Shown: positions 17,978 to 27,253, numbered from the stretch's first letter. The stretch: 64,000 nucleotides of DNA from an uncultured Prevotellaceae bacterium (GCA_946186575.1 CAMHNO010000003.1:1-64000); one strand, 5' to 3'. Translations and numbers: made by a program. Notes: generated from the letters alone by a model not told the origin.

Positions 17978-17985
17978 TATCTTTG
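17978..17985 (+). promoter_or_regulatory. -7 promoter box 8 bp before the tdk start codon
   Basis: TATCTTTG ends 8 bp before ATG 17994. Transcription normally begins 5-8 nt after this box, so the mRNA would be leaderless or nearly so. No matching -33 element was seen at the ideal spacing. Confidence 0.55.
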
Positions 17986-17993
17986 CACTGGCT

Positions 17994-18623
17994 ATGAACG
18001 GACACGGTAAATTATATTTCAGATACGGGACCATGGGGTCGGCTAAGACTGCTCTGCTGCTCACTCAAGCTTACAACTTCGAGGAGCGTGGTCTCAAATA
18101 CCTGTGCATGAAGCCTATTATCGACAATAGGGAAAAGGAGAATGTGATTCGCTCACGCATTGGCATTGAGCGCGAATGCAGCTGGATTTATCCTGAGATG
18201 AACATCTATGATTATGTGACTGAGCTCTACGAGAGCAGCCTGGTAGTGAAGGATTGGATTCTGATTGATGAGTCGCAATTCTTGAGCGAAGAGCAAATCG
18301 ACCAGCTGGCCCGCATCGTTGATGATTATGGCACGAATGTGGTGTGCTATGGGCTTCGCACCGATTTCCAATCTCATCTGTTCTCGGGGTCGCGTCGTCT
18401 GTTTGAGATAGCCGATTCTATTGAGGAAATAAAGTCGACTTGCGCATGCGGTCGCAAAACGAGCATCAACGCCCGCATCGACTCTCAAGGCAATATAGTC
18501 ACTGATGGCAACCAGGTAGAGATAGGTGGCGACGACCGCTACGTGGCCCTGTGCCGCAGTTGTTGGCGCAATAAGCGCATCGAGAGTGCTGAGCGCAATT
18601 CGTTGAAATTCAAGAGTGAGTAA
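17994..18623 (+). CDS. tdk: Thymidine kinase, type II
   Basis: A 209-residue protein that phosphorylates thymidine in pyrimidine salvage. The P-loop is YGTMGSAKT (11-19). Walker B is ILIDESQFL (about 87-95). The lasso/substrate loop is CYGLRTDF. Two Cys pairs (CACG and CRSC) would bind the structural zinc of type II enzymes. The N-terminus, KLYFRYG, starts where family members do, supporting ATG 17994. The -7 box is only 8 bp upstream, so the message may be leaderless. A 14-bp stem terminator follows and is shared with the convergent gene. Confidence 0.95.
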   Translation: MNGHGKLYFRYGTMGSAKTALLLTQAYNFEERGLKYLCMKPIIDNREKENVIRSRIGIERECSWIYPEMNIYDYVTELYESSLVVKDWILIDESQFLSEEQIDQLARIVDDYGTNVVCYGLRTDFQSHLFSGSRRLFEIADSIEEIKSTCACGRKTSINARIDSQGNIVTDGNQVEIGGDDRYVALCRSCWRNKRIESAERNSLKFKSE

Positions 18624-18649
18624 AAAAGAGGCACAATATTTTTTACAAC

Positions 18650-18689
18650 AGCTGCGGTTCGACAACGTCAAGCGAGTCGAACCGCAGCT
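18650..18689. terminator. Bidirectional terminator between tdk and the holin-like gene
   Basis: AGCTGCGGTTCGAC (18650-18663) and its perfect inverse (18676-18689) enclose a 12-nt loop. Plus-strand TATTTTATTT follows, and AATATTGTG-type T-rich sequence on the minus side serves the convergent gene. Confidence 0.9.
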
Positions 18690-18714
18690 ATTTTATTTAT
18701 GTAAATGTTCGCTA

Positions 18715-19053
18715 CTATTCTTCCTTAGCAAACATGAGCTCAAGAATCCAGTTGACGGCTGCAAGTATTATGCTAAATAAGATTCCAGTCCACAGCCCGT
18801 CGACGTGGAAACCATCAATTAGCCATCCACATAGCAATACCATCAGGCCGTTAATCACAAGTGAAAAAATGCCAAGCGTGAGCAAGGTTATGGGCAACGA
18901 AAGAATCTTGACTATGGGTCTCACGGCCGTGTTGATGAATCCAAGCACAACTGCAACGATAATTGTCAACCACCAGTGGTCGATGGTGACAGAGTCCATG
19001 AAATAGGCAGTAATTCCCACTGCCACTGCCGATAACACTAATCTTGCTATCAT
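18715..19053 (-). CDS. Small phage-holin-family-4 type membrane protein
   Basis: A 112-residue protein from ATG 19053. A longer frame overlaps the end of ansA and is less likely. It has four predicted transmembrane helices. The family block is GFINTAVRPIVKILSLPI, followed by a Leu/Gly-rich helix and a short charged tail FAKEE. This PF04020-type protein is widespread in bacteria without prophages, so phage lysis is not implied. The role is unknown. It is the last gene of a minus-strand run beginning at 22735, 43 bp after ansA. Confidence 0.8.
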   Translation of the reverse strand: MIARLVLSAVAVGITAYFMDSVTIDHWWLTIIVAVVLGFINTAVRPIVKILSLPITLLTLGIFSLVINGLMVLLCGWLIDGFHVDGLWTGILFSIILAAVNWILELMFAKEE

Positions 19054-19096
19054 GATTTCTATAAAATATAATATAATTGATAATAATAAATGTGGT

Positions 19097-20149
19097 TCAG
19101 TTCTTAACAGTGATTTCACCGCAAATACTGTATTGCAGATAGTTTGCCACCTGCGAGCTGGTCTTTCCCATTCCGAAAAGATACATCATCTTGGTGACTG
19201 CGGCCTCACTTGTGATATCGTGACCGCCTATAACGCCTGCTCTGGCAAGAGTGTTGCCGGTATCATAAAGTTTGCTATTGACCGAGCCATTCACACACTG
19301 GGTGACGTTCAAGATCACCACCCCGCGCTTAACAGCCTGTGCAATTGGTGTTGTGAACCATTCATCGCTCGGGCTGTTGCCAGCGCCGTAGGTTTTAAGC
19401 ACCACTCCTTTTATTCCAGGAGTGTTGAGAAGATATTCGAGCGTTTCGCGAGTCATGCCTGGGTGCAGCACAATGAACAACACATTAGTGTCCATGTTGT
19501 TGTGCACGAGAAGTGGCCGCTTGTGCGATGTGCGGTAGAGTGACTCAACATTGAAGTGAATGTCAAGTCCTATGCGTGCCAAGTCGGGATAGTTTGGGCT
19601 CATGAATGCGTTGAAATTGTCGGCACTAACTTTCGAACTTCGATTTCCTCGCATCAAATGGTTCTCAAAGAGAATTGCCACCTCCTGAATCATTGCCTGT
19701 CCATGTTCATCTCTTGCCGCGGCCACCTGGAGCGCTGTTATCAGGTTCTCTTCACCATCGGTTCTTACTTCTCCTATTGGCAATTGTGAGCCTGTGATAA
19801 TGACTGGTTTGTTCAGATTTTCGAGCATGAAGCTCAGTGCCGATGCTGTAAAGGCCATGGTGTCGGTGCCATGCAGAATCACAAAGCCGTCGTAGTTGTC
19901 GTAATTCTGCTCAATGGCATTTGCCATCTGGCTCCAGTGGTCGACGCTCATGTTACTGCTGTCGATTGGAGGATTGAACTGCAAGTTGTCGATGTCATAA
20001 TTGAGCATCTTGATTTTGGGCACATTGTCAATCAAGTGCGAGAAGTCGAATGGCCTTAACACCTTAGTTTCTGGATTCTCAATCATGCCTATGGTGCCGC
20101 CCGTGTAGATAATCAATATCTTAGGTCTTGAAGTGATGTTGCTTGTCAT
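19097..20149 (-). CDS. ansA: L-asparaginase, type I
   Basis: A 350-residue enzyme that hydrolyses asparagine to aspartate and ammonia. The first active-site motif YTGGTIGMIE (15-24) holds the nucleophilic Thr. The second, LHGTDTMAFTASALS (about 91-105), holds the Thr-Asp pair. The later block is GVVLKTYGAGNSP. No signal peptide is seen, consistent with a cytoplasmic type I enzyme. It follows the esterase gene by 45 bp and precedes the holin-like gene in the same direction. Confidence 0.95.
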   Translation of the reverse strand: MTSNITSRPKILIIYTGGTIGMIENPETKVLRPFDFSHLIDNVPKIKMLNYDIDNLQFNPPIDSSNMSVDHWSQMANAIEQNYDNYDGFVILHGTDTMAFTASALSFMLENLNKPVIITGSQLPIGEVRTDGEENLITALQVAAARDEHGQAMIQEVAILFENHLMRGNRSSKVSADNFNAFMSPNYPDLARIGLDIHFNVESLYRTSHKRPLLVHNNMDTNVLFIVLHPGMTRETLEYLLNTPGIKGVVLKTYGAGNSPSDEWFTTPIAQAVKRGVVILNVTQCVNGSVNSKLYDTGNTLARAGVIGGHDITSEAAVTKMMYLFGMGKTSSQVANYLQYSICGEITVKN

Positions 20150-20194
20150 TGTTGAAATAAACTGAATAAATAGACAATAAATGAACGGTTTTGC

Positions 20195-21094
20195 TTATCT
20201 CACTCCGGTGTTGAATGCCTTGTAGAAAAAGAGCATCTGATAGTCGAGAGCGTTAACCCAGAACGACCAGCTGTGCTTGCCAGGTCGCACCGTGTAGTCA
20301 TGCGGTATGCCTTGCTTGTCGAGAGCTTCGTGCAAGGCATTGTTAGCCTCAATGAACACATCGTCCTTGCCGGCATCGATCACTATGTTCTGTCCTGGCT
20401 CAAGGCTTGGCACAAGATACATCACCGAGTGTTCGCGCCAGATCTCCTTGTTGCTCTCAAAGTCACCCAGTCGCTCATTAACCTTCCATCGGTTAGGATA
20501 GTTATAGATGTCGACTCCTCCCTCCATACTGCCGCACGAGGCGTAGATGTCGGGGTGGCGGAAAGCGAGCCACAGTGCGCCATGTCCTCCCATGCTCAGT
20601 CCGGTTATGGCGCGGTACTTGGCTTGGTTCAGGGTGCGGTAGTGCGTCTCAATGTAATTGCGAAGCTCATATACTATATAGGTCTCAAACTGGAATTGAG
20701 GGTCGATGGGCGAGTCGAAGTACCAGCTGTCCTGCCCATCGGGGCACACGATAATCACTCCATACTGGCTTGCGAGCGAGCGCAGGTCGGCCTTCTGTGG
20801 CCAGTCGCGATAGCTGCCATTGGCACCGTGAAGCAAGTAGACTACCGGAAAATAGCGTGTGGGATTCTTCTTTTGGGTGTATTGAGCAGGTAACACAATA
20901 GTGTTTTTAATTGCTCGTCCCATCTTGGCGCTCATCACTTCTACCGTGTCGACAATAGCATTCTGCTTCTCGGCTGCGGCTATCGCCTGGTCGTAGATTG
21001 CAGGCACCGCAGTTGTCACGTCTTTTGCCACAGCTGTTGTGAGCAGCATAGCCATCACAGCCATAGCAAGACTATATCTCAATGTTTTTTTCAT
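20195..21094 (-). CDS. Secreted esterase-D-like alpha/beta hydrolase
   Basis: A 299-residue protein with a signal peptide (about 1-23). The nucleophile elbow is GLSMGGHGA (about 166-174). An Asp lies in IDAGKDDVFIE and the His in PGKHSWSFW, giving a Ser-Asp-His triad. The oxyanion region is VVYLLHGANGSYRDW. It resembles tributyrin/feruloyl-type and S-formylglutathione-hydrolase-like esterases of Bacteroidales, which deacylate sugars or small esters in the periplasm. The exact substrate is unknown. It lies 13 bp after tadA in a five-gene minus-strand run. Confidence 0.88.
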   Translation of the reverse strand: MKKTLRYSLAMAVMAMLLTTAVAKDVTTAVPAIYDQAIAAAEKQNAIVDTVEVMSAKMGRAIKNTIVLPAQYTQKKNPTRYFPVVYLLHGANGSYRDWPQKADLRSLASQYGVIIVCPDGQDSWYFDSPIDPQFQFETYIVYELRNYIETHYRTLNQAKYRAITGLSMGGHGALWLAFRHPDIYASCGSMEGGVDIYNYPNRWKVNERLGDFESNKEIWREHSVMYLVPSLEPGQNIVIDAGKDDVFIEANNALHEALDKQGIPHDYTVRPGKHSWSFWVNALDYQMLFFYKAFNTGVR

Positions 21095-21107
21095 GAAATA
21101 AAGGGTG

Positions 21108-21554
21108 TTATCGTTTGTTCTTAAAAAAATCTGTCATCAATTTTGCGCATTCATCCTCAAGCACTCCGCCTGTGACCTGAGTCTTCTTGTGAAACGGAGC
21201 TGCGGTGAACGTGCGGTAGCCTCGCTTGGGGTCGGCAGCGCCATACACCACCCTCGCCACTTGGCTCCAACCCAGGGCACCAGCGCACATCAGGCAGGGC
21301 TCCACCGTAACATAGATGGTGCAATCGGTGAGGTACTTGCCCCCCAACATTGCGGCTGCCGAGGTGATGGCCTGCATCTCGGCATGAGCCGTCACGTCGG
21401 TGAGAGTCTCGGTGAGGTTGTGGCCCCGTGCAATGACCCGTCCCTGGCACACTATCACTGCACCAATGGGCACCTCGTCGCGGCTGAGCGCCTCATGCGC
21501 CTCTTTGAGCGCCAAACGCATAAATCTCTCGTCGTCAGTTTTGTGCTGTTGCAT
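21108..21554 (-). CDS. tadA: tRNA-specific adenosine deaminase
   Basis: A 148-residue cytidine-deaminase-fold protein. The HAEMQAI motif supplies the zinc His and catalytic Glu. TVEPCLMCAGAL supplies the PCxxC zinc cysteines. TadA makes inosine at position 34 of tRNA-Arg. The C-terminal F..KR-type tail is as in TadA. Other nucleoside deaminases share the core, so a guanine or cytosine specificity cannot be fully excluded. It is transcribed between the BspA-like gene and the esterase gene, with gaps of 13-14 bp. Confidence 0.9.
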   Translation of the reverse strand: MQQHKTDDERFMRLALKEAHEALSRDEVPIGAVIVCQGRVIARGHNLTETLTDVTAHAEMQAITSAAAMLGGKYLTDCTIYVTVEPCLMCAGALGWSQVARVVYGAADPKRGYRTFTAAPFHKKTQVTGGVLEDECAKLMTDFFKNKR

Positions 21555-21568
21555 AGCTTGTGGCCTGA

Positions 21569-22735
21569 TTAAATAAAAATCTTCTTCACGTAGTCGCCAA
21601 TCTTGACGATGTAGACCCGGTTGCGTGGCAGGTCAATCACTTGCGCATCGCTTGAGATGCGATTATAGTAAAGGCGTCCGCTCATGTCCCACACGCTGAG
21701 CCAGCGGCGATAATTGTTGGCATACACATAGATGGTGCCACCATGAGCCACTATTATGGGCTCGGGCTCGGCCGGGAAGGCATCGTCCACGAGTGGCTGC
21801 AGACCTGTGGTGTGCTCCACTATGTCTGGCTCGGGGAGGCCGTCGCCCATCATGGTGGTGGGCACTATTGTGTAGGCCACATCGTGGTCGCTCGCGGGCA
21901 GATAGCAGTAGCGCGATGCTGTCAGAGCCACGAGTTGGCCGCTCTCGTCAATCACCTTGTAGGCAAGATATTGGCCCAGCTCCACGCGCTTCCAGTCTTG
22001 ATTGAACGGCTGCGCACTGCTTGCTGGCCGCACGGCGATGTCCTCGTTGGGGTATATGGCGAATGTGCCGTCGTGGCTCCAGCCCTTGGAGTTAAGGTAA
22101 GCATCCATCGCCTCTTCGTCGGGAACTATGAGGTCGACGCTGCCCACTCCGTCCCACACGCCCCACCCGGTGGCGCGCGGTGGCTTGGTAGCGGCGCAAT
22201 ATATCTCATAGAGGTTGTGGCACGACGCAAAAGCGTAGGGCTCGATGTGCTTGAGCGAGGATGGCAGAAACACCGTGTGGAGCAGGTGGCAGTCCTGAAA
22301 TGCGCCATAACCCACACGGGTCACTCCCTCAGGGATGGCGATGCTCTCGATGGATGTGCCCAGGAAGCACTCACGCGGAATGTGTGAGATGTGGAGCGGC
22401 AGGGTCACATCGGTTAGGCGGTCGCAATCGAGGAATGCTTCTTCGCCAATGCGGGTGACGGTGTTGGGAATCACAACCTCGAAAACTCGCGATGCGGCAA
22501 ATGCTCCCGGAGCAATGCCCGTGACCGAGTAGTTGTTGCCGTCGTAGTAAACCACAGGGGGAATGATGCACACTCCCTCGTAGGCGTTAAGCCCGCCCAC
22601 GATGTTCTCGACCACCATTGCCTCGCCGCCGCGCGAGGTGAGGGAGAAAGCGAAGCCGCCGCTATAAAAATCTTGTGCACCGCAGGCGGCGGCGCTCATG
22701 ACCAGGAATGAATATAATATGAGTCTTAGGTTCAT
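21569..22735 (-). CDS. BspA-type leucine-rich repeat protein with T9SS-like tail
   Basis: A 388-residue secreted protein. A signal peptide (1-19, ending in AACGA) is followed by about five BspA/TpLRR repeats (residues 55-185, for example VTRIGEEAFLDCDRL and VTRVGYGAFQDCHLL). Then come a linker and a C-terminal domain ending GRLYYNR...VYIVKIGDYVKKIFI. That ending matches the type A sorting domain of the type IX secretion system in layout (Gly, VYIVK, KK near the end). It probably acts as a surface-bound adhesin or binding protein. It is the first gene of the minus-strand run to 18715. Its upstream gap (22736-23116) is GC-rich. Confidence 0.88.
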   Translation of the reverse strand: MNLRLILYSFLVMSAAACGAQDFYSGGFAFSLTSRGGEAMVVENIVGGLNAYEGVCIIPPVVYYDGNNYSVTGIAPGAFAASRVFEVVIPNTVTRIGEEAFLDCDRLTDVTLPLHISHIPRECFLGTSIESIAIPEGVTRVGYGAFQDCHLLHTVFLPSSLKHIEPYAFASCHNLYEIYCAATKPPRATGWGVWDGVGSVDLIVPDEEAMDAYLNSKGWSHDGTFAIYPNEDIAVRPASSAQPFNQDWKRVELGQYLAYKVIDESGQLVALTASRYCYLPASDHDVAYTIVPTTMMGDGLPEPDIVEHTTGLQPLVDDAFPAEPEPIIVAHGGTIYVYANNYRRWLSVWDMSGRLYYNRISSDAQVIDLPRNRVYIVKIGDYVKKIFI

Positions 22736-23116
22736 AGCGATGAATGAATGGTTGGTTGGTGGTTTTTAACCTGCAAATTTGCTGAAAAATTTGGACTCGT
22801 GCAAGCGTTTGGCGAAAAATATTGGGGCCGGCCGGCGCTTTTCTTGACTTTTGGGACGGTTTGCGCCAGCGGAGGGAGCTGCAGCGAGGCGGCGGAGGCG
22901 GCCGATGGCGAGGTTGTTGATAACTTATTGCACAAAATTTTGCGATTGTGACTGGAATGCAGTAATTTTACGCTCGCAACTGGCAGGGGCTCGCGCCGCC
23001 GCTGCTGCCGCGTCAAGGGCTCATGGCCCACCACGCGCCAGGACGCTCAAAGCCCAAGCCCCCGTAACTAACAACTAACAACTCTTAACTAACAACTCTT
23101 AACTACCCAACAACGT
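22736..23116. other. GC-rich intergenic region ahead of dnaE with a 14-bp tandem repeat
   Basis: A 381-bp gap between divergent genes. Short open frames in it show no recognisable protein. It is unusually G+C rich (CGGCC, GCCGCC and GCGCC clusters at 22830-22910 and 22990-23040) for a non-coding region here. Just before dnaE, AACTAACAACTCTT is repeated exactly at 23073-23086 and 23087-23100, with partial copies on both sides. Confidence 0.6.
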
Positions 23117-26100
23117 ATGATACCATTTGTGCATCTTCACGTTCACTCGCAGTACTCAATTCTGGACGGTCAGGCTGCGGTTAAGGACATGGTCGACAAG
23201 GCTATTGCCAACGGCATGCGCGGCATGGCGCTGACCGACCATGGCAACATGTTTGGCATAAAGGAGCTGCACGACTATGTGAGGGGCAAGAATGCCGATG
23301 TGAACAAGACAATCAAGGAGATAAAGCAAAATATTGAAGATGAAAGGAGCAAAGACGCTGCCGACAGCGCGGCCATTGCAACTCTTGAACAGAGGCTTGC
23401 GGAAGCTGAGGCAAAGCTTTTCAGGCCGATATTCGGCTGCGAGGTGTATGTGGCCAAAGACGACATGCACACCCACACCGACAAGCGCGACTATGGGCGC
23501 CACCTGATCTTGCTTGCCAAGAACCTCAAGGGCTACCACAACCTGACCAAAATTGTGTCGAAGGCATGGACCGAGGGATTCTACATGCACCCGCGCACCG
23601 ACAAGAGCGAGCTTGCCGCCCACAGCGAGGGGGTGATATGCTGCTCGGCTTGCTTGGGCGGCGAGATTCCCCAACTTATTATGAGAGGTGACATTGAGGG
23701 TGCAAGGCGGGCAATTGAGTGGTATAAAGGTGTGTACGGCGACGACTATTACTTGGAGCTTCAGCGCCACAAGGCCACTGTGCCAAATGCCAACCACGAG
23801 ACCTACGGCAAGCAGCAAGAGGTGAACGCCGCGCTCCTGCAGCTCTCGAAGGAGACTGGGGTGAAGCTCGTGTGCACCAACGACTCACACTTTGTGGACG
23901 AGGCCGACGCCGATGCCCACGAGCGCTTGGTGCTGCTCTCGACCGGCAAGCGCTTGGGCGATGCCAATGCCCTGCTCTACACCAAGCAAGAGTGGTTCAA
24001 GACCCAGGAGGAGATGAATGAGCTCTTTGCCGACGTGCCCGAGGCTCTGCAGTCCACCAGCGAGATTCTGGACAAGGTGGAGCTCTACTCGATAGACCAC
24101 GCTCCCATCTTGCCCGACTTTCCGCTGCCCGAGGGTTTTGACAACGAGGACGACTACCTGCGGCATCTCGTCTATGAAGGTGCCAAGGAACGTTGGCCCA
24201 ACATGGACGACGAGCACCGCGAGCGCATCGACTTTGAGCTCGAGACCATCAAGAAGATGGGCTTCCCTGGCTATTTTCTGATTGTTCAAGACTACATCAG
24301 AGTGGCGCCCTCACTGGGCTGCACCGTAGGCCCGGGGCGTGGCTCGGCTGCAGGGTCGGCAGTGGCCTACTGCTTGGGCATCACTAAGATTGACCCAATC
24401 AAATATGACCTGCTGTTTGAGCGATTCTTGAATCCCGACCGAATTTCGCTGCCCGATATCGACGTGGACTTTGATGACGACGGCCGCGCTGCAGTGCTTA
24501 AATATGTGACCGAGAAATATGGCGCCGAAAAGGTGGCACACATCATCACCTACGGCACGATGGCCGCCAAGATGGCGATCAAGGATGTGGCCAGGGTGCA
24601 CGACCTGCCCATAGCCGAGAGCAACCGCCTGGCAGGCTTCATACCGTCGCGCCCCAACGACATGCCCGAGGACGAGAAAGGCAAGCCCTACAAGATCAGC
24701 ATCAAGAATTGCCTGAAGTGCTTTCCGGAGTTCAGGCATGAGCTTGACAACCCCAACCCCGTGATTGGCGACACGATTAAGTTTGCCGAGAAACTCGAGG
24801 GCAACGTGCGCGGCACTGGAGTGCACGCCTGCGGCGTGATCATCGGTCGCGACGACATTACCGACTGGGTGCCCGTGAGCACCGCCCCCGACAAGGATGG
24901 CACCCGCATAGTGGTGACCCAATACGAAGGCAGCGTGATTGAGAGCACGGGCCTGATAAAGATGGACTTCTTGGGCCTAAAAACCCTGTCGATCATCAAG
25001 GATGCTCTTGCCAACATCAAGCAGACGCATGGCCTGGACATCGACATCGAGAAGATTCCGATCGACGACAAGAAGACCTACAAGCTATACTGCGAAGGCA
25101 AGACCACGGGCACTTTCCAGTTTGAGAGTGGCGGAATGCAGAAGTACCTGATAGAGCTGCAGCCGAGCACCTTTGAGGACTTGATTGCGATGAACGCGCT
25201 CTACAGGCCAGGGCCAATGGCCTACATTCCGCAGTTCATCGCTCGCAAACATGGTCGCGAGCCCATCACCTACGACTTCCCCGAAATGGAGAAATACCTC
25301 AAGGACACCTACGGCATCACCGTCTATCAAGAGCAGGTGATGTTGCTCTCGCGGCAGTTGGCAGGCTTCACACGAGGCGAGAGCGACGTGCTGCGCAAGG
25401 CCATGGGCAAGAAGCAGAAGGACAAGCTCGACAAGCTCAAGCCCAAGTTCCTGAAAGGTGGCGAAGATCGCGGCCATGACCGCGAGACACTCGAGAAGAT
25501 ATGGAGCGACTGGGAAGCGTTTGCCTCCTACGCCTTCAACAAGAGTCATGCCACTTGCTACAGCTGGGTGGCCTACCAGACGGCATATCTGAAGGCCAAC
25601 TACCCGAGCGAATATATGGCTGCCGTGCTAAGCCGCTCGGGCGACGTGGAAAAGATGACCAAGTTTATGGACGAATGCAAGGCCATAGGCGTGAAGGTGA
25701 TGGGCCCCGACATAAACGAGAGCTACAAGTCGTTCAGCGCCAACAAAGAAGGCGTGATCCGATTTGGACTGAGCGGCATCAAGGGATTTGGAAGCAACGC
25801 AGTGGACGCCATAATATCTGAGCGCGAGAAGAATGGTCCCTTCAAGGACATCTACGACGTGGTTGAGCGAGTGAACCTCACAGCATGCAACCGCCGCGCC
25901 ATTGAGTCGCTGGCTCTGTCGGGAGCATTTGACAGCTTTGGGGTGCAGCGAGAATCGTTCTTTGAGAAAAACACCAAGGGCGAAGACTTCAGCGAAGTGC
26001 TGCTCCACTACGGCCAGCAATATCAGTTAGATAAGAGCCAACAAGCCAACACGCTGTTTGGCGACATGATGGACGAGCTCACCTCTAAGCCCGCCATCCC

Positions 26101-26761
26101 CAAAGCCGAAGCCTGGCCCACGATTGAGAAGCTCTCGCGAGAGCGTGACTTGGTGGGAATCTACCTCTCGGCCCATCCGCTCGATCCGTTCTATATGGAG
26201 CTCAAGTTTGGCTGCAATGCTACGCTTAAAGAGTTTGCCGAGCAAGGGAGCAACCGCCTGGGCCATGAGTGGGTGCTTGGCGGTGTGGTTACCGATTACA
26301 CCGAGCGCCCAAGCAAGCGAGGCAACAACTTTGGCATTCTCAAGATTGAAGACAAGACGGGAAGCGCCGAGTTCATGCTATTTGACAAGGTTTTTGCAAG
26401 CTATCGCAACTATTGCATTCCTGGCACGGCAATTGCAATTAGGTGTATGTATGCCAAGAGCCGCTACAACGACAGCGTGAAACTGCAAGTCAACTCAATT
26501 GCCTTCTTGAAAGACCTGAAGGGGAAAATGGTGAAATCGATTTGCATCAATCTCAACGAGAAGCAATTAGACATCAGCACCATCATCAAGGAGCAGCTGA
26601 AGGAAAGCACCAGCAACCGCTGTGACCTCATCTTCAGGGTTCACGACCTGCAGTCGCACAGATATGTCGACATGCAATCGGCCTTCAAGCTGCCGCTGAC
26701 CATCGGTTTCCTGGAGCAACTCGATGAATTAGGGGTAAAATACAGTGTTAAAAGTGAATAA
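23117..26761 (+). CDS. dnaE: DNA polymerase III alpha subunit
   Basis: A 1214-residue replicative polymerase. The N-terminal PHP domain starts FVHLHVHSQYSILDG (residues 4-18). The palm catalytic Asp residues are Asp447, Asp449 and Asp451 in PDIDVDFDDDGR. The earlier nucleotide-binding block is VGPGRGSAAGSAVAY. A helix-hairpin-helix region (about 860-960) and an OB-fold (about 1040-1120) follow. The C-terminal 90 residues are poorly conserved, as usual for Bacteroidetes DnaE. Length fits the family. It starts directly after a short AACTAACAACTCTT tandem repeat. trxA follows 33 bp after its stop. Confidence 0.97.
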   Translation: MIPFVHLHVHSQYSILDGQAAVKDMVDKAIANGMRGMALTDHGNMFGIKELHDYVRGKNADVNKTIKEIKQNIEDERSKDAADSAAIATLEQRLAEAEAKLFRPIFGCEVYVAKDDMHTHTDKRDYGRHLILLAKNLKGYHNLTKIVSKAWTEGFYMHPRTDKSELAAHSEGVICCSACLGGEIPQLIMRGDIEGARRAIEWYKGVYGDDYYLELQRHKATVPNANHETYGKQQEVNAALLQLSKETGVKLVCTNDSHFVDEADADAHERLVLLSTGKRLGDANALLYTKQEWFKTQEEMNELFADVPEALQSTSEILDKVELYSIDHAPILPDFPLPEGFDNEDDYLRHLVYEGAKERWPNMDDEHRERIDFELETIKKMGFPGYFLIVQDYIRVAPSLGCTVGPGRGSAAGSAVAYCLGITKIDPIKYDLLFERFLNPDRISLPDIDVDFDDDGRAAVLKYVTEKYGAEKVAHIITYGTMAAKMAIKDVARVHDLPIAESNRLAGFIPSRPNDMPEDEKGKPYKISIKNCLKCFPEFRHELDNPNPVIGDTIKFAEKLEGNVRGTGVHACGVIIGRDDITDWVPVSTAPDKDGTRIVVTQYEGSVIESTGLIKMDFLGLKTLSIIKDALANIKQTHGLDIDIEKIPIDDKKTYKLYCEGKTTGTFQFESGGMQKYLIELQPSTFEDLIAMNALYRPGPMAYIPQFIARKHGREPITYDFPEMEKYLKDTYGITVYQEQVMLLSRQLAGFTRGESDVLRKAMGKKQKDKLDKLKPKFLKGGEDRGHDRETLEKIWSDWEAFASYAFNKSHATCYSWVAYQTAYLKANYPSEYMAAVLSRSGDVEKMTKFMDECKAIGVKVMGPDINESYKSFSANKEGVIRFGLSGIKGFGSNAVDAIISEREKNGPFKDIYDVVERVNLTACNRRAIESLALSGAFDSFGVQRESFFEKNTKGEDFSEVLLHYGQQYQLDKSQQANTLFGDMMDELTSKPAIPKAEAWPTIEKLSRERDLVGIYLSAHPLDPFYMELKFGCNATLKEFAEQGSNRLGHEWVLGGVVTDYTERPSKRGNNFGILKIEDKTGSAEFMLFDKVFASYRNYCIPGTAIAIRCMYAKSRYNDSVKLQVNSIAFLKDLKGKMVKSICINLNEKQLDISTIIKEQLKESTSNRCDLIFRVHDLQSHRYVDMQSAFKLPLTIGFLEQLDELGVKYSVKSE

Positions 26762-26794
26762 TAAAATTATTAATATTTAAAAAAGAAGAAAATT

Positions 26795-27109
26795 ATGGCA
26801 AAAGAATTTAACGACAGCAACATCAATGAGATCATCAAATCAGGCAAACCCGTTGTGGTTGATTTCTGGGCAGAGTGGTGCGGACCATGCAAAGCCGTGT
26901 CGCCCATTGTAGACGAGCTCGCACAGGAATTTGAAGGCAAGGTCGAGATAGGCAAATACGACGTTGACGAGGGAGGTGACTTCACCGCCGAATATGGCAT
27001 TCGCAACATTCCCACCATACTCTTCTTCAAGGACGGCGAGCTCAAAGACCGTAATGTGGGCTCTATTGCAAAAGACGCACTCAAAGCAAAAATCGAGGCC
27101 CTGCTCTAA
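26795..27109 (+). CDS. trxA: Thioredoxin
   Basis: A 104-residue protein with the WCGPCK active site (about 28-33) and the cis-Pro loop IRNIPTILFFKDGE. It has no signal peptide, so it is cytoplasmic, reducing protein disulphides including those of ribonucleotide reductase. It is separated from dnaE by 33 bp and probably reads through from it. The distance to the copper genes is 144 bp. Confidence 0.96.
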   Translation: MAKEFNDSNINEIIKSGKPVVVDFWAEWCGPCKAVSPIVDELAQEFEGKVEIGKYDVDEGGDFTAEYGIRNIPTILFFKDGELKDRNVGSIAKDALKAKIEALL

Positions 27110-27206
27110 AGGCAACAACTCCTTGCCGAGAGAGCACAAGAGCTGACTGCGGCATGACAATGCGTCAGTTTTTATGCTGCCAAGGCTGCGGTTATAGTAA
27201 TCCCAT

Positions 27207-27235
27207 CAAGTTTCGGAAAATCTTTCCGAAACTTG
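27207..27235. promoter_or_regulatory. 13-bp perfect inverted repeat upstream of copZ
   Basis: CAAGTTTCGGAAA (27207-27219) and its perfect inverse (27223-27235) enclose 3 nt and end 18 bp before the copZ start. No T-run follows on the plus strand, so a simple terminator is unlikely. An operator for a metal-responsive repressor, or an mRNA hairpin in the leader, are the best readings. Confidence 0.65.
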
Positions 27236-27253
27236 AATTAAACATCTAAGATT

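Noticed and set aside
22748..23078. Short open frames in the GC-rich dnaE leader
   Set aside because: Arg/Ala-rich translations without conserved motifs. They look like by-products of GC-rich sequence.
23156..23818. A 220-codon open frame on the minus strand opposite dnaE
   Set aside because: Shadow of the dnaE reading frame with no recognisable family and no promoter.
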